Part shown: positions 56,865 to 64,000 of the stretch, one piece after another
How the letters are laid out: each line of letters opens with the position of its first letter
Numbering within the stretch: the first letter of the stretch is position 1
From: Lactarius indigo
Taxonomy: Eukaryota; Basidiomycota; Agaricomycetes; Russulales; Russulaceae
Length of the DNA stretch: 64,000 bases
Assembly (NCBI GenBank): GCA_025766275.1
Contig: JAFKAC010000006.1
Coordinates: 744,001 to 808,000, forward strand
Direction: 5' to 3'
Made by a program: the position numbers and the translations under genes
Notes under the pieces: generated by a model
What the model was told of the DNA's origin: nothing
The model's database searches: none
Seen by the model: only the letters and a program-made list of their open reading frames with translations

Positions 56865-57401
56865 ATACCTTCACTGACACCTGCGCAGCCTGTAGTTATG
56901 GTGTACTACGTTAACGCGTAACGACCTAGCAGATTCCTTCCCGATTCAGTGATTCAATGTGCCAGTTAGCATGCCCCGTCCGTATGAGCTGAAAGACTTC
57001 TGCTATCCTGACGCTTTACTCGGAAGTCTTCGTCCGTGTCTTTTCCCCCGAATTAGACCTTGTGTCATCACTTGTCATCTCGGCATGCCTGATACTCGCA
57101 GATCCCGTCATCGGTGTTACTGTCATAAGTCGACGTTCATGCATAAGTCTTGGTTGCTCACTGGTACCCTTTGGTTCTGTAGGTGGTAAATTTGCGGAAT
57201 AAATACGTGCCGACGCAATAAAATTCACTCCTTGCATTGGCGAAATAAGTCACTCTCTTTATTCACCCGTCGGGAATGCTATGTAACGTTACTCTGAAAT
57301 GACGCATAGGTCCGAAAGTTTTGATCATTGCACATTGGAAATACGACGCTACGAAGGGCGAGACACGTCCACGTTCTGTAGTAGAGTGACGATAGGTGTA
57401 T
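56865..57401. other. 3' flank of NLR copy B
   Basis: The part 57251-57401 aligns with 46437-46585 downstream of copy A. The part 57170-57207 aligns with 50221-50272 upstream of copy A. No gene seen. Confidence 0.6.
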
Positions 57402-60400
57402 CTACGAACCCTTGGTGCCATACTGAAGTAACAGTTGTACCATATCTTGGTTCCCCCGTGTCTCTGCTACCCGCAGTGCAGTATTGCCATGGTAATTCTT
57501 TGCGTGGATATTGGCGCCACGTTCTAACAGCTGCTGCACAACCTCTGAGTGATCGCGTTCCAACGCCATATGAAGTGCAGTCCCATTCCACCGCTGCACA
57601 TTGGGATCTGCACCGTTCTCAAGTAAGAACCGTACTACCTCCTGGTGCCCTTGTAAGGCGGCCCAATGAATTGGAGTCCAATCGTCCTCTCGGGCGTTGA
57701 CGTCCGCACCGCCCGCAACGAGTAAACGCAAAATCCCCAGACGGTCGGCGTACGATGCGACATGCAAAGGACGAAAACGGGGAGTGCGCAGAGCGTTCAC
57801 ATCGGCACCATGCTTGATAAGTACCTGTGCGACCTTCAAGTTTCCAGATGCGGATGCAGAATATAATGGTGTCTTGGTTAGAACTACCACGCCCGTCTGG
57901 ATCCTGAGAGCGTGACGTAATTAACCATTCTGCGATATCGCCAAGGTCATACTGTGCAGCACGGTACAGTGGCGACGTTTTAGGAGTCGACGGGGTTTCC
58001 GAAATTGATTCCCTATTCCTATCGTGGCCCGTTAACCAGTTCCAGAAGGAAAAATAGGGCTTAGTGGGATCGAAGACTCGTCGGGTGGCATCTTGTACGC
58101 GCGATGATACATTCCCGAACTTGGCATGATCCACCCAGTATTGAGCAGCGTAAAACGCAAGAGGAAGATTCTTGATCGTGGCCTTGTTCACGCTGCCGTC
58201 CAGCCGAAGTAGGATAGCAAGGCAGGCACGTGCGATCATTAAATGAGCCGGCTCGAGAGGAATGTGAAACCGCGAGACGCGTCCTCGCGCAATCCGATCC
58301 GAAGTGAGAAATTCCTTCACCGAGAAATGCGAAAATTGTACAACTGCTGCACCCTCGATATTGACAACCGAAATCAGGCTTGAGCACGTGGACAGGACTG
58401 CGTGATCGGGGTCTTCGGGCCGCCACTCCGCATCGAACTTGGGATTATTGTCGTCCCCATCGAAGTCGAAAGCGAGGAATTCTGCGAGCTCCTCCACGCG
58501 AAGAGGTCGAGAAGCCGCAGTGATGCATTGGAAGAGACGATGCGCATACGCCCAATTTTCTTCATCGATATCCAGTAACGTCCGTTCGTATGTCGCGTCC
58601 AGCGTACTCGGTAATTCGTCCAGGACCCGCCGGATCCGACCTGGGAGGCACCGACGCAACCTGTCCAACTGACAAAACACCCATCGGAACCTGGGTGGCA
58701 ATTTCAGCTTCCCTTCGGTCCACCAAGTTGATGGCGTGCCTCACATTCCATCAGCACCTTGAGTAAGTCTTTCAATTACGAGCTGCTTTTCCTCTTGCTT
58801 CCACTTGCGCATATATGTGTCTGTGTTCGTAAAAGATATGACATAGTTGTTGATGTCTTCCTGTTGTCCACTTTGATCATGCAGGGATACACAGTGGGAT
58901 GCCAATGGTTGAAGACTGGTTTTGATATCCGCCTCGGGACGGCTCGTGACGCATACGTGTAGGTTGGGACTGCCCAATTTTGTCAGCCACTCAACAAGCT
59001 CTATGACAGATTCTCGAGGAGAAGGCGTGCCGGCACTCTTGGGACACTCGTCGAGAGCATCGAGGATGATGTAGGTTGGGCTATTTCTTGGGTGCGCTAG
59101 CATTTCCCTCAAGCATTCCATGAGCGTGTCATCACTGGGTTGCATGCCGCCGGAATCATGAGCCGAAAACAGACGACCAAGAATATCAGAACATGTATCT
59201 GATCGATTGGAGAGCTGGGTAAGAAGAGACAATTGCGCTGCACGAGCGTCCTGCTTTGCGGTGTCTTTGAAATCAAAGTAAAAATATGCCATAAAGGCCA
59301 ACCCAGCATTGCATGACCTTGTGACTTCTCGGATAATCGAGGAACTAATTCGTGTGTCAACAAACAGAAATAAGTACAGCCAGTGCCATGTGTACCTGAG
59401 GACGCTCTTTCCTGAGCCCGCTGGAGAGCACGCTCACAATTAGGGAAACCAAGGCAAGATATAGGGAAAAACACACGTCTCCCGTGGATCCATAACAGCG
59501 AACCGGTCACTTCCCATTCCCGGAAAGTGGCGCCTTGAATGAACCATGTCGCAGTTCCATCGTGATAGGCCTTGCACGCGATGTTGTAGTTAGTCGACGG
59601 ATCCGCGGGAGAAAGCCACCGTCGAGACTGGCCTTGCAGCTGGTCACCTGTCCGATCCGTCAGTCGGAATTTGGGATGTTAGGAGACCACGAACGTTGGA
59701 GCCTGTTCATGTTGCTTGCAATTTGCTGCATCGAAACTGGTCTCGATGGTCAGCAAGCATAACTTTCTGACGGGGAACGAGGCACACCTAGCGCCTGGTG
59801 AATACTCTCTGATGTTGTCTTGCCGCCTGTGGGACAGACGCTTAGGGAAAGGTGGGTCGTAGGCTCGCCAGGCGCTCGTACCATCTATAACCACCTTCAT
59901 ATTCTTGACAAGTCCATAGACAACCTCCAGCGTCTGTGCCGCAGTTGTCCGAGCCTCCTCGTGGTTCAGTCGATCCAACCTTTGCAGTACCGCTTCGGTC
60001 TCGTTCTCTCCTAGAAGCTTCATTCCAAATTTTTCTAGAAACATTGAGCGAGGAAAAATGCACCAACAAAGAAAAGGGCGCACTCAATCGGCCTTGCTTC
60101 ACCTGTTGGGTCGCAAGGGCAAGGGTAGAAAGCAGTTCAACCAGAATCTTGACGATGATCTCGGTCATCGCGGTAGTAGGTGGAATCTTGGTATAAATAT
60201 CGAGGCGTCTCAAGAAGTTTTCGGTGGATTCGAATAGATCGACGAGGGCATCGTAGCTAGCGCTGACGTCCTTGATCGCCTGAACACAATGGACATCGTC
60301 AGCGCTTGGAAACAAGGCCGATAAAATGATACATACAGCAAGGAGGATACCGATGCCTGCGAAGATAGCCTTGGCAGGTGGAAATGGCTGCATCAAAAGT

Positions 60401-60734
60401 GTCAGAAGAGCCATATATCAGGAATTTAAAGCCGGTGATTTCCAACGTACCAGACCGACGCCCTCGCCGAGAACACTGCTGGTGGATAACGTATGCAAAA
60501 CATGGACAGTCCGCTTGAGCCACTGAATGACCTTTCCGTCATTCCCCCGAAACTCATGGAACGCCTGTGCTTGCTCTTGGAGGACATCGCTGATAGCATC
60601 TGCAGAGTTGCAGCTTTGCAACTTCACTGTTAGGGTATTGTCAAGCAATTTGTTCCTGCCTTCCTCTCATATTCCGTGAGAGCGGTCTCGAGGAGTGGTC
60701 GGAGGTTGGACTCAGAATGGAGATCTAATGACAT
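57402..60734 (-). pseudogene. Goodbye-NACHT-ankyrin STAND protein, copy B (two frameshifts)
   Basis: Collinear with copy A over its whole length, including intron positions, Goodbye blocks, P-loop GSGKSVLR, Walker B YIILDALDECP and ankyrin repeats. Two differences break it. Near 60650 one base is missing relative to copy A, so the frame from ATG 60734 stops after about 34 codons. Near 57885 there is one extra base in SQDPDGRGSS, so the ankyrin part falls out of frame and the NACHT frame would end at 57619. Copy B also has one ankyrin repeat fewer: the 33-residue unit between ALERDK and LERGANIHAKN of copy A is deleted in frame. A protein from an internal start with NACHT but no ankyrins is conceivable. 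I infer a decaying duplicate, subject to sequence error. Confidence 0.8.
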
Positions 60735-60820
60735 TGCGTTACAGCCAAGTGAGCTGTGGCCACGTGCCTCGTTTTATTCTCGAGGAGCTCTCTGAGCGGT
60801 TTGCCCTCAACCCGAACGCC
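60735..60820. promoter_or_regulatory. 86-bp gap between NLR copy B and SSL1 start codons
   Basis: The two start codons face away from each other and are only 86 bp apart, so promoter and leader sequences must overlap or lie within the neighbour's transcript. Confidence 0.55.
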
Positions 60821-62484
60821 ATGAACTCTGGTTCCGATTCCGATTCATTCGATGAAGGTGATCTCACCGCGCGTGGTCGTAAAGCAAAAGGAAAGAGTGG
60901 TTCTCGCGCCAACGAGAAGGGGAAACAGAAGGCCAAGGACGTGCGCACTTTGTACCTCTCCCAGCACCACGATTGACTGATCTCCTTCGCTCCTTACATC
61001 CGTGTTTATAGCAGGGCTACGCCTGGGAAGCCACTTATGCCCGCTCCTGGGACACTGTCCAGGAAGATGAGGCCGGCAGTCTCACTGGCGCCGTCGCAGA
61101 ATTGCTTGCCCGTGGACGACGACGCAGGTGAGCGTTCCCTTCCCCTTGTTCGATATACGTGCTAGAGCTCTTTCCCTAGGCTTCTCGCTCCGGCAGCTGC
61201 GATCCGCCGCACGATCATTCCGACATCTCGTCCTCTTGCTGGACCTCTCGGCGGCGATGAGCGACCGCGACATGCGGCCGACACGCTTCGACCTCTCCCT
61301 CGAATACGCGCGCGAATTCATCACCGAGTGGTTCGACCAGAACCCACTTGGGCAGATCGGCTATCGTTGGAATGCGCGGTGGTATCGGCGAGCGCGTGTG
61401 CGAGATGTCAGGTAATAGTCGCTTTTGCTTGGGTGGAGGGCCGACGACGACGATCCGCTAAAAGCGTGGGGGAACAGGAAATCCCCAGGATGTGCTCAAG
61501 GCTATTTCGGAGAGGCACAAGCTCGAACCCATTGGAGAGCCGAGTCTCCAAAACGCGATCGAGATGGCACGCAGTAGCATGAGGTTCGATACTCGTTATC
61601 CATCGTTCCGCCGTAAATGACAAGGATTGTTCACTGACAGTCCACCTGCCGACTCACTCCTCCCGCGAGATGTTGGTCATCTTCGGTTCGCTCACGACCG
61701 TCGATCCGGGTAATATCTACGAGACCCTCTCTTCTTGCGTCAAAGACCGAATACGGATCTCGCTCGTCGCGCTTGCCGCCGAGACGAAGATCTGCCGCGA
61801 GCTATGCGACAAAACTGGCGGTGAGACACTCCCTTCCCTCCCTTCGCCGCCCTTCTCATATTCTACAACGCCGTGTAGGTACCTTTGGTGTCGCCATGAA
61901 CGAAGGCCACTTCAAGGACCTTCTCTTCGAACTCATCCCCCCTCCAGCTCAGCAACACACTGGCACGGGCGCAGGAGGCAAGATGAGCGCGGACCTGATG
62001 ATGATGGGGTTCCCGCAGCGCCTGCCGGATACCGCGCCTGCGGCGCTGTGCGTGTGCCACGCGCAGATGCGCGCCGCGGGGTTTCTCTGCCCGCGCTGTG
62101 GCGCGCGGCTCTGCGACGCGCCGACCGACTGCGACGTGTGCGGACTCATGATTCGTCTCGTCTCCGCATCTCGCGCGGAGCTATCACCACTTGTTCCCCG
62201 TCAAGCCGTATTCAGTCGTGTGAGCAGAACTTGTCTACGACCTGCGGCCCTTGGACTAATCGAGATCTCTTTCGCTTGGCACAGGACAACCCTAGACGGC
62301 GTAACTAGCACGACCTGCCATGCGTGCGCACGGCCATTCGAGGACACACCCTCTGCAAACTGTAAGTGAGGGGATGAGCCCATTCGATCGGTATCGATGC
62401 CAAGACTGCAAGAACGACTTTTGCACGGAATGCGATGTATTTGTCCACGACGTACTACACTGCTGCCCTGGGTGCGAGACATAG
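60821..62484 (+). CDS. SSL1: SSL1 (GTF2H2/p44), TFIIH core subunit
   Basis: SSL1 activates the XPD/RAD3 helicase in TFIIH for transcription and nucleotide-excision repair. Blocks in order: acidic/Lys N-terminus ([12 protein letters not shown]), [20 protein letters not shown], the von Willebrand-like domain [20 protein letters not shown] and [129 protein letters not shown], and the C-terminal RING-like [12 protein letters not shown] and CCPGCET. Introns are short and well placed. The frame is interrupted by single extra bases near 61220, 61362, 61642 and 62154, each at an otherwise perfectly conserved spot. Since the gene is normally essential, these are probably sequence errors. Confidence 0.88.
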
Positions 62485-62692
62485 GGGGTCCAACCAATGT
62501 GTCGACAGGAACCACGGTCTACGGTCTAAGAACAGCGTCGCATGTGCTGTTGTGTCTGATATATACAATATGTCCGTATTAGAACGCCACTGAGGTATAT
62601 CACGCGCCAGCGCGCGTGCGTGCTACTGTCCGTCCGAGCAGATGCGACAAACGATGATCAGATCCTGCCCTATGTGAAATATCTCCTGGCAC
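62485..62692. other. 3' spacer between convergent genes
   Basis: 208 bp with no feature recognised, apart from a GC-rich palindromic patch (ACGCGCCAGCGCGCGTGCGT) near 62597. Confidence 0.45.
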
Positions 62693-64000
62693 TCAGATCT
62701 TGTTGTCGTGCGCATAAGGCGTCCGCATGACCAATTGCTCGTTATCGCTCCCACCCTCGTATGAACCACTATCTTCGCCGACGTAATGACGTAGCCCAGA
62801 GCTCTTTGGTGCGGGGGCAGCGTGCTGTAACATTGGGGCATTGGCGTCCTCCGTCGTAGTACCGAACAGTGCAGACCGCCGAGAAACACTTCCTGGGTTA
62901 GTGAATATGGAGTTGCGAGCCGTCTCGTGCATCTGTAAGATATTCTGGCGGAAGGCATTCTACGAGCAGGTAAATAAGTCAGAATCCTCGCGTCCAAAAT
63001 CGATATATATATTACCTGCTCGCGCCAGTATTGAAGACGCTTTTCGCGCTCATCCTCGCGCTGACGACCATGGAAGATGAACAAGACGATCAGGGTCGCG
63101 ATCATACCTAGGGGAGAAAATTTGACGTTATATGCGAATTATAGTATGCCAAGCCAAATAGGGAGTTGTGCTTACCTCCGAAGATGCCAACGCCGATGAT
63201 GATATATACCCACATAGGGAGGTGGCGAGGATTAGAGGGAGTCTCGCCACAAGTTTGGTCCGGCAAGCAATTGTAGCTGCTGCACTCTTTGTCCGCAGAA
63301 CAACTCGCACCCAGAGCTTTTTGTTGAATACAGACGGTGGAGTTGGTGTCGCAGTAAAGGCCGACCTTGCAATTATCGCTGCGGGTATACAGTAAATCAA
63401 AGGATGGGCCAGGATGATTGGTCATGCCCGTACCGCGACACCACATAGACAAACTCGCCACTTGGTCCGTATGCGATGTATCCAGTGTTCTCTATCTCAC
63501 ATGTCGAGCCAGCGGTGATATTCGCGAATCTAAAGAGGTGAGACGTTTGCGTAGAGAAGACTCTGAAAGACGTACTGGCAAACAAAGTTGAGACAAATAG
63601 AACCATTGACATTGAGTCCGCGACCAGTAGGTGTCTCTGAGATCTTTGAAATCGTCGGGACCAATACACGAGTCTAGAGACAGAGGAAAGTGAGTATGCA
63701 TCATCAAAAAAATCGACGCTACAAACCGTCACGGTCGAATTGACACGGCTGTCCAACTTGAATCTTTGGGGCGCATTGCGATCCTTCGTCTGGACAGAAC
63801 TCTGCGACCGAACATTTTGGAGGAAGGTCGATGCGTTTCCCGCTTCCTCGACTCTCGCCAGTAATATAACCAAGCGGAAATTCATCCCTGCGGCAACCTT
63901 TGTTCCGACATATACCATTGTCACACCAGGTTGTCGCGTTACAGTCAGAATTATACTGGAGGGTACCAGTAGCTAGGCCATTGTGAGAGGGATTGCAGGT
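62693..64000 (-). CDS. Cys-rich single-span membrane protein, N-terminus outside window
   Basis: Minus-strand exons run to the window edge, so the signal peptide is missing. The extracellular part is Cys-rich: CNATTWCDNGICRNKGCRRD, EFPLGYITGESRGSG, PPKCSVAEFCPDEGSQCAP, QVGQPCQFDRDDSCIGPDD, then ITAGSTCEIENTGYIAYGP, NCKVGLYCDTNSTVC and ADKECSSYNCLPDQTCGE. One membrane span (PMWVYIIIGVGIFGGMIATL) precedes a cytosolic tail of about 100 residues (HGRQREDEREKRLQYWREQ, ending AHDNKI). I know similar uncharacterised membrane proteins in Agaricomycetes by this Cys pattern but no function. Introns near 63713, 63535 and 63110 are consistent. Confidence 0.78.

Noticed and set aside
1..64000. CRISPR arrays, rRNA genes, riboswitches, bacterial-type terminators
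   Set aside because: None were seen, and most are not expected in a fungal nuclear segment.

Overview
The window looks like nuclear DNA of a filamentous basidiomycete, most likely an Agaricomycete. Genes sit close together on both strands and carry many short introns (about 45-70 nt, GT-AG, CT-rich acceptors). The families point the same way: a Tnp2-type CACTA transposon, Goodbye-NACHT-ankyrin STAND proteins, a P5B ATPase, mitochondrial MIA40 and a PDK-family kinase. Genus cannot be fixed from the sequence. Most gene models below were spliced by hand from reading-frame and phase logic plus known family motifs.

Layout. 0-4.1 kb: sparse DNA with a decayed MET8-like fragment and a three-exon J-domain gene on the minus strand. 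4.12-12.92 kb: one CACTA-like element with inverted ends, a Tnp2 transposase, a small antisense three-exon gene with a basic C-terminus, and a long second plus-strand gene interrupted by one in-frame TGA. 14.3-23.5 kb: a PDK/BCKDK-type mitochondrial kinase (ten exons, minus) diverging from a P5B cation ATPase (plus), then a Ser/Thr-rich type I membrane protein. 24.2-27.3 kb: two convergent paralogues with an NFKBIL1-like WHPD C-terminus, enclosing MIA40. 27.3-31.2 kb: mostly empty, with one strong hairpin. 31.2-34.5 kb: an iron-type alcohol dehydrogenase/maleylacetate reductase-like gene facing away from a flavin-reductase-like gene that contains a 10-nt exon. 35.1-42.5 kb: a Sec7-PH protein without the catalytic glutamate, and a CDF metal transporter full of one-base shifts. 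43.2-45.9 kb: an LRAT/H-REV107-like protein and DCC1. 46.6-60.7 kb: two Goodbye-NACHT-ankyrin genes in the same orientation, copy A open and copy B broken, with a DUF262 gene, a NIPA magnesium transporter gene and a TCP11-family gene between them. 60.8-64 kb: SSL1 (TFIIH p44) head to head with NLR copy B, then a Cys-rich membrane protein cut by the window end.

How the genes relate. Most are unlinked housekeeping genes: mitochondrial import and kinase signalling, transport, replication cohesion and transcription/repair. The part most like an accessory module is 46.6-60.7 kb, where duplicated STAND receptors enclose a GmrSD-type DUF262 protein. A recurring oddity is single-base insertions in otherwise perfectly conserved coding sequence (CDF transporter, TCP11, SSL1, perhaps DUF262). 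Because SSL1 is normally essential, sequence error must be excluded before any of these genes is called broken.
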